From Skeletonema tropicum (Eukaryota; Bacillariophyta; Thalassiosirophyceae; Thalassiosirales; Thalassiosiraceae): a DNA stretch of 64,000 nt. Location: NCBI GenBank assembly GCA_037178625.1, contig CM074143.1:124001-188000 (forward strand). Reading direction: 5' to 3'. Below the pieces are notes generated by a model. It saw only the letters and a list, made by a program, of their open reading frames with translations. It made no database searches and was not told the DNA's origin. Below are positions 43,022 to 53,317 of the stretch, piece by piece; position 1 is the stretch's first letter, and each line of letters starts with the position of its first letter. Both the position numbers and the translations under genes were made by a program.

Positions 43022-45452
43022 ATTTCTTCAAGATAATGGAGATGGAGTGGCTTGTACTAGCCAACTTTGATGTTGATGTCAGTCGCAAATTATCGTGTGT
43101 ATAATGAATGAAGTATGTAGAAGTAGAGCGAAACACTATGGTATTGGTATGCAGGATAAATATAAATATTATTGAATATTATTTTACTCTCCTTTCCCCA
43201 CCACTGGTCATGCTATATGGTAACGAGCAAGCTTTAACGATGAAGCAAACAGCATCATAGTCATAGAGCGTGACCTATTGCTATTGAACTGTGCTCAAGT
43301 CCATCAAATATATAATTATCATGGCCTAAGCCTAAGGATATCCCTGCATGCATCACATGTGAAGTTCGAGTGGAAATGCGTCGTTGAGAGAAGTCGAGTA
43401 GAAGTAAAGGGCTTCTCCAAGGAAGGGGTGGTGACATCATGACACCATTTAAGTTTAAGATTCAAGGTCATTGAAACCATTCTTTTATGTGCCCTGATGA
43501 AATCCACCACCACAGTACTCACTTTCCCACTTTTAGACTTTATGTGGTAGTAGGTACTTGACTAAGTTACTTCCAGCTAGATCGTTCAGAGCGAGTTATT
43601 GCAGAGAATCAATCGATGAACAATGACAATGACAATGACAAAATGACAATGAACGATCTGGTGGATCTTGTGCTTCTGTTTCTGTCTGCATACACTGTGA
43701 ACAAGTCGCGGTGTGGACTCTAGCTCAATGCGGGAGCCGAGGTGAAAGTGGAGGTGAGGCTAGACCTGCTGGACCTGACCTGCTGGACCTGACCTTGCGG
43801 GTCATGTCTGCTCTGCCAAGCACAGAAACAGAAATGACCAGAATCAAATCCGATTCAGTGTAATGGAGATGTAATGAAGGTTCATTATGTTATCGTAGAA
43901 TTATTATGAGGATCATGCTGCGCTTGCGTCGAGAGAACATGATTGGTGAAATAGCATTCGGACCAGCTGTTCCAGTTCCAACTGTCGACGTCAACTCCAA
44001 TCCTTGTGTCAGCAACCATGTAGTTGAGACATACGTTTTCTTTCAGGAATCCAGAGAATACCTAGGCAATGACCGTACTAGTCGTAGTCGTACTGGGCAA
44101 TGCCAATGCACTCTTCCCCACCATGATCATTGGCGCTGGTCTTGATCAATGTCAATGAGAATGTAAGAGTAAACAGTAAGAATACTAATTCTAGTTTACT
44201 AATGTAACTGTATACTTCCTCAGAAGAGGTTTGGCCAAAGCCACAAAGTACAGAGAGCCAGCTCTTTTACTGTGTGCGTGTATGTAGATGAAGGGAAAAA
44301 GAAAGAAAACTTCGCAAGAAGGGAAAACTCGAAAACCCTCGGTAATGTGTCACCGAATGACTCGCACTCGCGTTCTTCTTCTTCGCGTGGGAGTGGAGGA
44401 TGTGGAATTGGAATATGATCGATGAGGCTCTCGCCTTTCGATTGCATGTATTTGTATTCGTATTCGTTCAACTACTCCTGTGGCTGTGGTCTGAGTCTGA
44501 GTCTGATCTGAATCTGAATTTGAATCTGACTAGGATAGAATTTGATAGAAAACCTTCAACTTCAATGTGATGTAAGACGGACCAATCGCGTCCTGTGACT
44601 GTGACAAGATAAAGACTATCATCGAGGAAAGGGGAAAAAGGAAAACCCTTGTGTGGTGCTGGATCGAACTTACTTTATGTTTATGATGTATCCGTAGTCC
44701 AAATGTAGTGGTACCTAGTGTATCTGATACCTGTACCTGTACCTGGCTCACGTGTATCTTGTGTCTGAACTCTGAACGAGACTTGCTTCGCAACATAACT
44801 CTATATAATATTAATATTTATATAAGTTGTTTGAGTTGCTTGTATGGCCAGGTCTAATAGATATGTATGTTTCTTATGTAATTATGTACAGCTGGCTTCG
44901 CAGCGTATCGGGAATCGGGAGAATTGTCTGGCGTCTGGCGTCTGGCGTCTGGCTACCGTACCGGACTAATGGAAGAATAGTGTTTCCTAATTTTTTATGT
45001 ACCAACAAAGTTCTTGTAGATTTAAATTTGGATTTGGAAACCTCGTCGCCTCTTCTTGTCGTGCAATATCTCCCTACAATACTCCCTACTTGCCCCAACG
45101 AGAACGAGAATCAGACCACCGCGCCCTACATATCTCCCAGAGCCTCCCAGTCATTTTGATTTCTGGCACAGGTCACAGATAGCACACACAAATCAACCGG
45201 CTACGACACCAACACCATTCAAGATTCCAGGTCATTTGAAATCCACCATAGGTGGTGCTAAAGTACTCACTTTCCCCTTTTGGACTTTATGTGTTGATAG
45301 GTACTTATATTTGAAGCATACACATACACCTTCCGCGCCCTCCCAGTCATTTTGACTCTGTTTCCATTCGCCGTTCGCCGCCAGCCCAAGCCCAAGCGAT
45401 GGGGCAGAGCATTACTCACATAACTTTCAACAATAACAAAAAGTCATGCAAC
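43022..45452. other. Long spacer with orphan upstream module and short tandem repeats
   Basis: 43340-43570 repeats the upstream module of members 5 and 6 (ATTCAAGGTCATT...GAAATCCACCA...AGTACTCACTTTCCC) but no gene follows. Many short direct repeats occur: ACAATG units (43621-43655), CTGCTGGACCTGAC units (43767-43795), CTGAATCTGAATTTGAATCT (about 44509), ACCTGTACCTGTACC (about 44730), GTCTGGCGTCTGGCGTCTGG (about 44928). The small ORFs are unsupported. The last 230 bases (45225-45452) are the upstream module of member 5. Confidence 0.55.
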
Positions 45453-46781
45453 ATGTCAGACCCAGACCAATCTAAGCAACCACCTCGCCGCCTCACAGCT
45501 GTTCTCAACGATCCCTCAGCTGAATGGTCTGAAATTATATCCGCTTTGGAGGCAAGGGCAAGAGCGCAGGGAGGTGGTGCGGTAAAAAATCATGCCCTCG
45601 CCAAATACCTTTCCTCTACCAAGACACGGGATGATCATGCGGCAGAGCAGTCGATGAACAATAAGGCCACTGACAGTGACAGCAGCGATGATGAAGAGCA
45701 AGCAGCTAAAACAGGCAGCAGCGATGATAAACTGATGCCTCTGGGAAATATGAATAGGAGGGCATCTCTGGCATCCCAATCCAGTATTGAACGCCATTCT
45801 CGTCGATCTCTCTTCCGCCGCGAAGCATTAAGAAGACAATCATTAAGAAGAAACACTTCTCTTGAATCGGTTGGAAAGAACAGCAGTGCCTCAAGCCGCT
45901 CTACTCCTAGGCCAGAATCCAGTAGATCAACCTTTTCTGGCAAATCCATTACTATTACACCAGCGCTCAACTGCTCCACTAGCAGTATCAATAGTGTCAA
46001 TATTATGGATTTTGGTGTCAGTAATCGTGCTCTAGCGGCATCGCTGGATTCTAGTAGGCGAAGTTTTTCTTCGTTAGATGATGATGTTTTGGATGAGCTG
46101 GAAGAAGAGTTGTGTGGCGACGGTAATGCAGAGGAGTGGGGGGGCAGCAGGAGCAGGAGGGGGTTACTAGTGAGTTGGCGTAGTAAAAATGATTCCAGTC
46201 TTAGATCGATACATAATGGTGGCAGCAATGAGCAACCAACGAGATCGGAAGGTGATTTGGATGACTACCAAGATACGTGTGGTTACATGGATTGGCCATC
46301 TGTAGCTGATGGTGCAAATTCAAACGATACTATTCAAGAGGAAAACGAACCAATCAAAACAGAAGAAGAGTGGAACATTGAGGATTATGAGCAAAACATT
46401 GATGATGCGGTTCGATCTGGCAAAAGGTTATCGGTTCAAAGGCATTTTCTGAGCCAAAGCCAAAGCCTCACGAAATCATTGCGTTTTTTTGATCGATTGG
46501 TGTCTAGCTTGGACATGGAATCGTCCTTCACGTCTCAGTCGTCTCAGGAGGGAATTACCGACTTGAAAAGAAAGAAGCCTAACCGCTTTAGCTTCACCTC
46601 CGCACTCAGGAGATTATCAATATCAAGTGATGCTAATGAGAGAACTAAGTCGGAAGAGGCAATCTGGGTGCGAGAAGAGAGTGATGATCCAGGCGTAGGC
46701 GAGCAATACAGAAACATTTACGCTGCTGCTGCTGCTGCTGCTGCAAACTCGCCCCAAGCGCGGAGGTTTTCTCATTTTTGA
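45453..46781 (+). CDS. Paralog family member 5
   Basis: A 442-residue protein. I place the start at 45453 (MSDPDQSKQPPRRLTAVLND) rather than the in-frame ATG at 45399, because the otherwise conserved upstream sequence of member 6 has no ATG at the matching place. Blocks: NDPSAEWSEIISALEARARA (about 20-39), the basic Arg/Ser region RRASLASQSSIERHSRRSLF, NIMDFGVSNRALAASL, RSEGDLDDYQDTCGYMDWPS, EEWNIEDYEQN and the C-terminal EEAIWVREESDDPG...YRNIYA followed by an Ala run from a GCT repeat. It lacks the DL.K...L helix partly retained in member 6. Forms the third doublet with 47983, spaced 2,530 bases. Confidence 0.8.
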   Translation: MSDPDQSKQPPRRLTAVLNDPSAEWSEIISALEARARAQGGGAVKNHALAKYLSSTKTRDDHAAEQSMNNKATDSDSSDDEEQAAKTGSSDDKLMPLGNMNRRASLASQSSIERHSRRSLFRREALRRQSLRRNTSLESVGKNSSASSRSTPRPESSRSTFSGKSITITPALNCSTSSINSVNIMDFGVSNRALAASLDSSRRSFSSLDDDVLDELEEELCGDGNAEEWGGSRSRRGLLVSWRSKNDSSLRSIHNGGSNEQPTRSEGDLDDYQDTCGYMDWPSVADGANSNDTIQEENEPIKTEEEWNIEDYEQNIDDAVRSGKRLSVQRHFLSQSQSLTKSLRFFDRLVSSLDMESSFTSQSSQEGITDLKRKKPNRFSFTSALRRLSISSDANERTKSEEAIWVREESDDPGVGEQYRNIYAAAAAAAANSPQARRFSHF

Positions 46782-47982
46782 TTGGTAAACAATATTCACC
46801 AGATGATAGAGACACGTTTCTCCTCTCATCTTGCAAATAAATGCATTTACCCGTAATTTGTGAATGGATGTGAGTAATAATGATAGTTCTTCGGTCTTCG
46901 GAGACAGGTATAGGTATCACTATCACGATCACAAGATAATGAATTTAAATTCAAGGAAATTCGAAAAGATGTATAGTATAGGTCGTTTTGAGCAGACATT
47001 TACATTTTTATGTGAGTAAAAATGACTTATCATACTTAGCCTGCGGCAGCCTGCCCTTGGTTCCAGGTTTTTATCTTGTTGCATCCCTCAGCATTCCCCT
47101 CACATTCACATTTCACATCAAGATCAAGATCTGTGGCTGCGGCTGTGGTGGGGTGGTGGGCTTTATAATGTCCTTCGCATTTTAGCACAAATATATTCGG
47201 CCAAGTAAGCATCCCATGTGAAGAACGAATATTTTCGAAATGTGTCGTTAGTTGGCAGAAGTCGAGAGTTACAGTACCGACATCATGCTGACACCATTCG
47301 AGATTCAAGGTCATTTTGAAATCCACCATATGTGGTGATACGGTACTCACTTTCCCCTTTTGGACTTCATGTGGTGCTATATAGGTATTTACTATTTACA
47401 TATATAGAGTAAGTACTTACATACTTGAAGTTACTTCTTGATCAGTACCGGCCCTCCCACCTCCCAGTCATTTTGACTCTGTTTCCATTGCAATGGTCAA
47501 TGTTTTTTATCTGAATCTGAATCTGAAACGTTCGCCTTCCTGATTTACTTATGCCTCTTTCCAATCCGCGATCATCCGGCATCAACATTGTTCAAGATGT
47601 GACATTTGCAACACATCAAGGAGGAACGTCAACGTTTCAGATTCAGAATAAGTGGCGTTTTTGGCTCTGATTCTGAAACGTTTAATTTCGGAGAAACTCA
47701 AATAACCCTAACCAAAGCGGCACCAAAACAACGATTAAAAAATAAGTGGCACTCATCCACACTCAAAGCCAAATCCAACTCCCCGTACGTAGACATACTA
47801 ATTCCTAAGGCCAACGTTTCAGATTCAGATTCAGAAAAAAACATACTTGAAGTTACTTCTTGATTGAAAGGAGACACATACTGCGTACAATAGAGAGTGC
47901 CGGCCCTCCCAGTCATTTTGACTCTTTCCTTGCAGCCGGGGCGGAGCATTACTCACATAACTTTCAACAATAACAAAAAGTC
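46782..47982. other. Spacer with duplicated upstream module and foldback element
   Basis: 47200-47400 is the upstream module shared with 43340 and 45225. ACTTGAAGTTACTTCTTGAT with following GGCCCTCCCA...CAGTCATTTTGACTCT occurs twice (about 47421-47482 and 47845-47926), flanking an inverted-repeat element at 47511-47834. Confidence 0.6.
47511..47834. mobile_element. Foldback-like element upstream of paralog 6
   Basis: The left end CTGAATCTGAATCTGAAACG is the reverse complement of the right end CGTTTCAGATTCAGATTCAG. Two further internal copies occur, CAACGTTTCAGATTCAGAA (about 47629) and GATTCTGAAACGTTTAA (about 47669), in opposite orientations. AATAAGTGGC also occurs twice inside. There is no coding capacity. 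It could be a small foldback transposon, or a cluster of inverted regulatory motifs. Confidence 0.6.
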
Positions 47983-49323
47983 ATGCAAGATTCAGACCAA
48001 CCAAAGCAACCACCTCGCCGCCTCACAGCTGTTCTCAACGATCCCTCAGCTGAATGGCCTGAAATTATATCCGCTGTGGAGGCAAGGGCAAGAGCGCAGG
48101 GAGGTGGTGCGGTCACAAATCATGCCCTTTCCTCTACCAGGAAATTGGATGATCATGCGGCAGAGCAGTCGATGAACAATAAGGCGACTGACAGTGACAG
48201 CAGCGATGATGAAGAGCAAGCAGCTAAAACAGGCAGCAGCGATGATAAACTGATGCCTCTGGGGAATATAAATAGGAGGGCATCTCTGGCATCCCAATCC
48301 AGTATTGAACGCCATTCTCGTCGATCTCTCTTCCGCCGTGAAGCATTAAGAAGACAATCATTAAGAAGAAACGCAACTCTTGAATCGGTTGGAAAGAGCG
48401 GCAGTGCCTCAAGCCGCTCTACTCCTAGGCCAGAATCCAGTAGATCATCTTTTTCTGGCAAATCTATTACCATTTCACCAGCATTCAACTGCTCCACTAG
48501 CAGTATCAATAGTGTCAATATTATGGATTTTGGTGTCAGTCATCGTGCTCTAGCGGCATCGCTGGATCCTAATAGGCAAAGTTTTTCTTCGTTAGATGAT
48601 GATGTTTTGGATGAGCTGGAAGGAGAGTTGTACGGCGACGGTAATGAAGAGGGAATGGGGGGCAGCAGGAGGGGATTACTAGTGAGTTGGCGTAGTAAAA
48701 ATGATTCCAGTCTTAGATCGATACATAATGGTGGCAGCAATGAGCAACCAACGAGATCGGAAGGTGATTTGGATGACTACCAAGATACGTGTGGTTTCAT
48801 GGATTGGCCATCTGCGGCTGATGGTTCAAACGATACTATTCAAGAGGAAAACGAACCAATCAAAACAGAAGAAGAGTGGAACATTGAGGATTATGAGCAA
48901 AACATTGATGATACGGTTCGATCGGGTCAAAGGCGATCTGGTCAAAGGCGATCGGGTCGAAATTTTCTGAGCCAAAGCCTCACGAAATCATTGCGTGTCT
49001 TTGAGCGGTCGCCTAGCTTGGAATCGTCCTTTGCTTCTCAGGAGGGAATTACGGACTTGATTAAACAAAAACTACTCAGCACCAAGAATAATCACCAGCA
49101 GCAAGAGAATAACGACAGAAAGAAGCATAACCACTTTAGCTTCACCTCCGCACTCAGGAGATCATCAAGTGATGCTGATGAGAGAACTAAGTCTGGAGAG
49201 GCAATCTGGGTGCGAGAAGAGAGTGATGATCCAGGCGTAGGTGAGCAATACAGAAACATTTATGCTGCTGCTGCCGCTGAGTCACCGAAAACGCAAAAGA
49301 AGAGCTTATTTTCTTACTTTTAA
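47983..49323 (+). CDS. Paralog family member 6
   Basis: A 446-residue protein, nearly identical to member 5 over most of its length (MQDSDQPKQPPRRLTAVLND, AEWPEIISAVEARARA, RRASLASQSSIERHSRRSLF, NIMDFGVSHRALAASL, RSEGDLDDYQDTCGFMDWPS, EEWNIEDYEQN, EAIWVREESDDPGVGEQYRN). It differs by in-frame indels, three tandem RSGQR-type repeats (about residues 313-327) and a retained helix TDLIKQKLLSTKN that member 5 has lost. The start at 47983 (GTCATGC) is the only suitable ATG. The high similarity to member 5 implies a recent duplication; the region between them holds the foldback-like element, so upstream control may now differ. Confidence 0.8.
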   Translation: MQDSDQPKQPPRRLTAVLNDPSAEWPEIISAVEARARAQGGGAVTNHALSSTRKLDDHAAEQSMNNKATDSDSSDDEEQAAKTGSSDDKLMPLGNINRRASLASQSSIERHSRRSLFRREALRRQSLRRNATLESVGKSGSASSRSTPRPESSRSSFSGKSITISPAFNCSTSSINSVNIMDFGVSHRALAASLDPNRQSFSSLDDDVLDELEGELYGDGNEEGMGGSRRGLLVSWRSKNDSSLRSIHNGGSNEQPTRSEGDLDDYQDTCGFMDWPSAADGSNDTIQEENEPIKTEEEWNIEDYEQNIDDTVRSGQRRSGQRRSGRNFLSQSLTKSLRVFERSPSLESSFASQEGITDLIKQKLLSTKNNHQQQENNDRKKHNHFSFTSALRRSSSDADERTKSGEAIWVREESDDPGVGEQYRNIYAAAAAESPKTQKKSLFSYF

Positions 49324-50510
49324 TATTAACCCATCTGAGTCTAATCCACGTATTACCATAAAAGGCACAGACGGTTGACTTACCACTCGTCCTCTTCACT
49401 TTCGCCTTCTTTCGTTTCCTGCCAATCATATCATTGCTCATTGTCATTGGAATCAACGATAGATAGTCGTTCGCATTCGGGTGCCTCCTCACTATCATAG
49501 TTATTAGTCCGCCCTTTGACTAAAACTCGTATATATATGTAATAGAAATTTTTAGGTACATCTTTTGTGCCCTCTCAGAGGCGACATCATATAATATGGT
49601 AAATGATTACGAACATGTGCTGCAATAGCCTTATATTTCCCAGATCGCACCCTAAGCCCGCTGTCTTTCAAGAAAGGCCAGGCAGGACAAGGGTGATACC
49701 CTTGCTTGATGCATTCAAATTCAAATCATTCTTTTGTTTGCTGGAGTACTTCCATGTACTAAGTCAGTTCTCACACTTGCGACAGTCTTCGGTGCGGTTC
49801 ACATTGTTTTCATGTCAGACCCTCGTAGTGTCTAGAGAGTGTCTACTCAGCAATACGGGTACGTATGTGGTTAGGTTGTAAAATTCTCATCATTGCTCGA
49901 TGTCACTTACCATACTTGAAAAGGCAGACGAAAGCTCTAGATCTTTCTCTCTCCTTTGCATTTAGCTTTTAGTTGAGCTGCCTGGGGCTGATTCGGAATA
50001 AAGAGGTTGTCCCTCGCCTACGGTTGATATCTGTTTGGTAATTCAGTTCTGCTCTTTGAGTCGTACAGTAGATTGACGAACTTCACTCGCATCGGTACAA
50101 TAAACATTGATTTGTAAATGTGTAAATGTGTAAAATGTGTAAAATGTGTAAATGTGCCAGTCTTAGTTACATCAAGTATTAGTATCATGTTTGATCTTGC
50201 AAAGTACTTTGCTTTGCATCTCGTGAGCAATAGCAACAGTGCAGGATGGCATCGGCGATCGGCGGGCAGTAAGTTGTCATCATCAAGCGATGAAACTGCT
50301 TCAACAAGCCGTCGATACGTCTGCAGGTGCTCGATTTCGTGACCTGCCGACTACAGCAGCGTTTTCTACGTCGAAAATTGGTTTAGATGCTGTTGTTACT
50401 ATTATTATTTGTCATTTCTTCAGCATCGCCCAAGTGCTCTGATACAGATACGCCATTCTGAAGCGCCCTAGCCCTAGATGGGCTGGGTGGAGATGCTAGC
50501 GAGGCCGAAG
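49324..50510. other. Intergenic stretch
   Basis: Contains an interspersed short-repeat copy (49531-49588) and a TGTAAA/ATGTGTAA microsatellite (50115-50157). No protein-like ORF is seen. Confidence 0.5.
49531..49588. repeat. Interspersed short repeat copy, diverged
   Basis: ATATATGTAATAGAAATTTT then TAGGTACATC, GCCCTCTCAGAGGCGACATC. Same orientation as the 17392 and 23614 copies, with several changes. Confidence 0.65.
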
Positions 50511-51281
50511 TCACCATGTTGTTGAGGCTCTTATTCTGTCTTGGGAGGCACGCGAGTAGGCTAAGTAGGAAGTAGTGGGGGAGCGAGGCGAGCCCCCTCT
50601 TGCGCTTTGGAGGGTTGGTTTCGATCCATGACCTATCTGAATCGAATCATCTCCTCCGGTAGCGGCGGACGCGGGTGCACTGTCAACACCCAGTCTTTTG
50701 AAAGTAGGTAAACAAAACTCGTAACAGTTGCTCCGTTCATTTGGTATTCGTCTGAAGCCCCATCGAGAGAGTTTGCCTAGGAAGCTAGAGAGCATAATTG
50801 GTTTGTCAAAATAAGTCGGAATGATGTGCTGTCGGAATGCAAAGGTGGAAGCAGTCATGATAGGTTAGTCATATATATTGGCATGTCGACACATGAAGTT
50901 TTTACAAGCACATCATCACCTTCTCAAACTCGAGTTGATCCATGATGACGAAGCTGCTTCCATCAGCAGACCACTGAACGGCAGTACTGTTATTTTGGCT
51001 TTCTCTACTTTTCGAGCATTACTCTGAGCTGATATTACGTTACATTGAGATGAGAAAAAGAGTTAGAGTGGACTTAATGGGGACAAGAACGTGAGGTATA
51101 TATTTCTGAATGATACTCCTACCTGTTGTAGGAACTGCTCTCGGAAGCCAGCCCTTCTTGGCTTCTTCTTGACAGGAGGATCTGTGGGTGCAGCCGCCGC
51201 TGCTGCAGCAGCAAAAGATGGTAATCCCAGCGTCTGCCTTGCTGCCACTGAATCTGTGGCTGACGGCGATGATGACTCCAT
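50511..51281 (-). pseudogene. HSF-type DNA-binding protein, broken in exon 2
   Basis: A heat-shock-factor DNA-binding domain is spread over three minus-strand exons: 51281-51123 (MESSSPSATDSVAARQTLGL ... PRRAGFREQFLQQ), 51028-50920 (LRVMLEK, then STAVQWSADGSSFVIMDQLE) and 50828-50511 (HIIPTYFDKPIMLSSFLGK, LSRWGFRRIPNERSNCYEF). The exon 2/exon 3 junction (GAGAAG/GTGATG ... TTCCGACAG) is in phase 0 and recreates the expected helix order ending in the recognition helix and GFRRI. Exon 2 is 109 bases and contains a one-base frame slip between MLEK and the following part (near 51010), with a TAG, so the gene looks dead unless another splice rescues it. The C-terminal part after the domain is short. 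A large transposon begins just upstream of exon 1. Confidence 0.65.
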
Positions 51282-51694
51282 ATGATGATGATGCAATAAT
51301 AGCAGCAAATTGCAGATGATGCTAACAGGTGATGCAACAGCGCAGCCTGGAGAAAATGCTCTGAACAGAAATAATGTATGAACCCTGAGAATAGGGCAAA
51401 TAAGTACGTAGGAATTCCATACATGCCTGTCCCCCGTTTTTTTTTGGTTCCGACGATCTCCACTTTTTGCTCTCCACCGCCGCAGCCACAAAGATCCGCC
51501 CTCCCGTAGTATCATATTACCACCCATACCATAGGGCACACACAACGCATAATAACTTGATAACATACTGTCCCCTACAGAATTTTCCGTAGAATTCAAC
51601 GGCGGCCGCCGATTTGTTACGTTTGCAGCGGTTTTATTTACGTATCGTCATAAAGCTGACGGTGCTTTTTCTTATCATCATCGCATCTTTCATC

Positions 51695-53317
51695 ATGGTT
51701 TCGACCAAACAATTGTCTCCCAAGACTCCGAAGGTAGGAAAGAAGCGCCGATCAACAAAAGTTACTCCCTCTCCTGTGGCAGTGAAAAAGAAAAAGAATG
51801 CATGTGACTGCAATTGGAAAGATTGCGCTAAACTTCTGGCAATTTTTAACAAAAACAAACACCCTGACTTTGCTGGCAGATGCATCAATATTGAAGTGTC
51901 CGACACAGTCAATGCATTGAATTTTATTAATTGTGCATGTAAAAACCTTGGTATTTCCGTATCCGACTACAAAGAACTAAAACAGAAAGCAACAGATGAC
52001 TCTAATATGAAACGGACACGTGCAACACACACGGAGGGAGGGAGGAGGAAGAAGAACAACATATTCATTGCACGGCATCACTTCAAGCCTGGGCTATGGA
52101 GAATGAAAAAAGCGAGTAAGAAAAAGTGGCAATGGCTTCAGCCCATATCATCAGACGACGTTAAAAAATACAAAGTGTTGGCTGATAACTACACAACCGA
52201 CAAAGTTGTACGGTTCGATCCGGACATATCCAACAAACTACAAAATGGGAGAGAGAAGAAAGTCGACTGTGAATCAGAGGAGGGGAGACTGTATATCAAA
52301 GCGCCATGCGCTACAAAGGAGGATGTGCGGCAGATTGCAGAACCTCGTCAAGGACTTGACAGCAACACTCTTGATGAAAAGAGGGAAGCTGCACTTACAG
52401 CAGAGGAAATGAAAGCAACGATTGCTTCAAAGGATGCAATGATTGAAACGCTGCGAAAGCAACTAGAACAATCCAATGCAGAGAAGAAAAAGAAAGATGA
52501 CGAACTAAAGCGAATAAAATTACAAAAGGATGTTGCAAAGTCACAAAAGAAAGCTGTGCAGAAAAGTATCAAAAGAACGACGGCCAAGCATGCTGAGGAT
52601 GTTGCAAACATTGCGGTGGAACTGCAGGAATCCACTATTTTGCAAGAAGCAAAGGAGATCGTCTTGAACGCTGGTGGTCTGTCAAGGTTAACACTATTTA
52701 GTGACCGATTTCACAACAAAAACAAACATGCAGCAAAGGTTCTGTTTGGGTATGAAAGTTGGGACGAAACAAAGCAATACTTGCGTGTTCACTTCCCGAA
52801 GGAGATTGAAGCCGACTTCAACATGGATAACATCATATTCACAACTAACAGGAAGAGGAAGAAGTCAAAGGAAAAGTCAAACCAGTTCAAGATGCCAAAT
52901 CTTCATCAGTTTGAGAAGGCTCTTATCTGCCGAATGTTCCTTCACCGTATCAGTGACCAACAAATGATTGCATTGATGTTGGCTCGCCACCGAACGACTA
53001 TTAGCAATATACTGTACGAGTGGGGACCAAAGTGGGGTGAAGTAGGAGATGATTTATGCAATCTTGACATTACTGAGGAATATCTTGAAGTCGAGCTTCC
53101 CAATAAATTAGTTGAGAATGGATACCCAAAAGTTGTTATGATTGATGGAAAGGATGTTACTATTGGCACAAAAGTTAATGATGGCACCGCAAGTAGAGTC
53201 ACTTTCAGCTCCAAGACGGACTGTGATGCAGCCCGATGTTTGACTTGGTCCACAGCTGCGGGACTTGTATTTGAACATACGCCATTGTTTGGGGCCCGTG
53301 CATCAGAAACCTCTTAG
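51695..53317 (+). pseudogene. DDE transposase, N-terminal part only
   Basis: The frame opens at 51614, but MVSTKQLSPKTPKVG at 51695 is the likelier start, giving 540 residues. A Lys-rich head is followed by a Cys-containing part (ACDCNWKDCAKLLAIF), a coiled coil (TIASKDAMIETLRKQLEQSN) and a helix-turn-helix-like part (FEKALICRMFLHRISDQQMI...RTTISNILYEW). It then enters a DDE core of the PIF/Harbinger or IS4-like type: VVMIDGKDV (first catalytic Asp), FSSKTDCDAARCLTWSTAAG and TPLFGARASE. The protein stops right after RASE, before the second Asp and the Glu, at a point overlapping the end of the nuclease gene. I infer an internal deletion that removed the transposase C-terminus, so it should be inactive. 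Confidence 0.7.

Noticed and set aside
43906..44145. 79-residue ORF in the paralog array spacer
   Set aside because: No family blocks and no conservation with other spacer copies.
45399..45452. Upstream in-frame start for paralog 5
   Set aside because: The matching upstream DNA of paralog 6 is conserved but lacks this ATG, so translation most likely starts at 45453.
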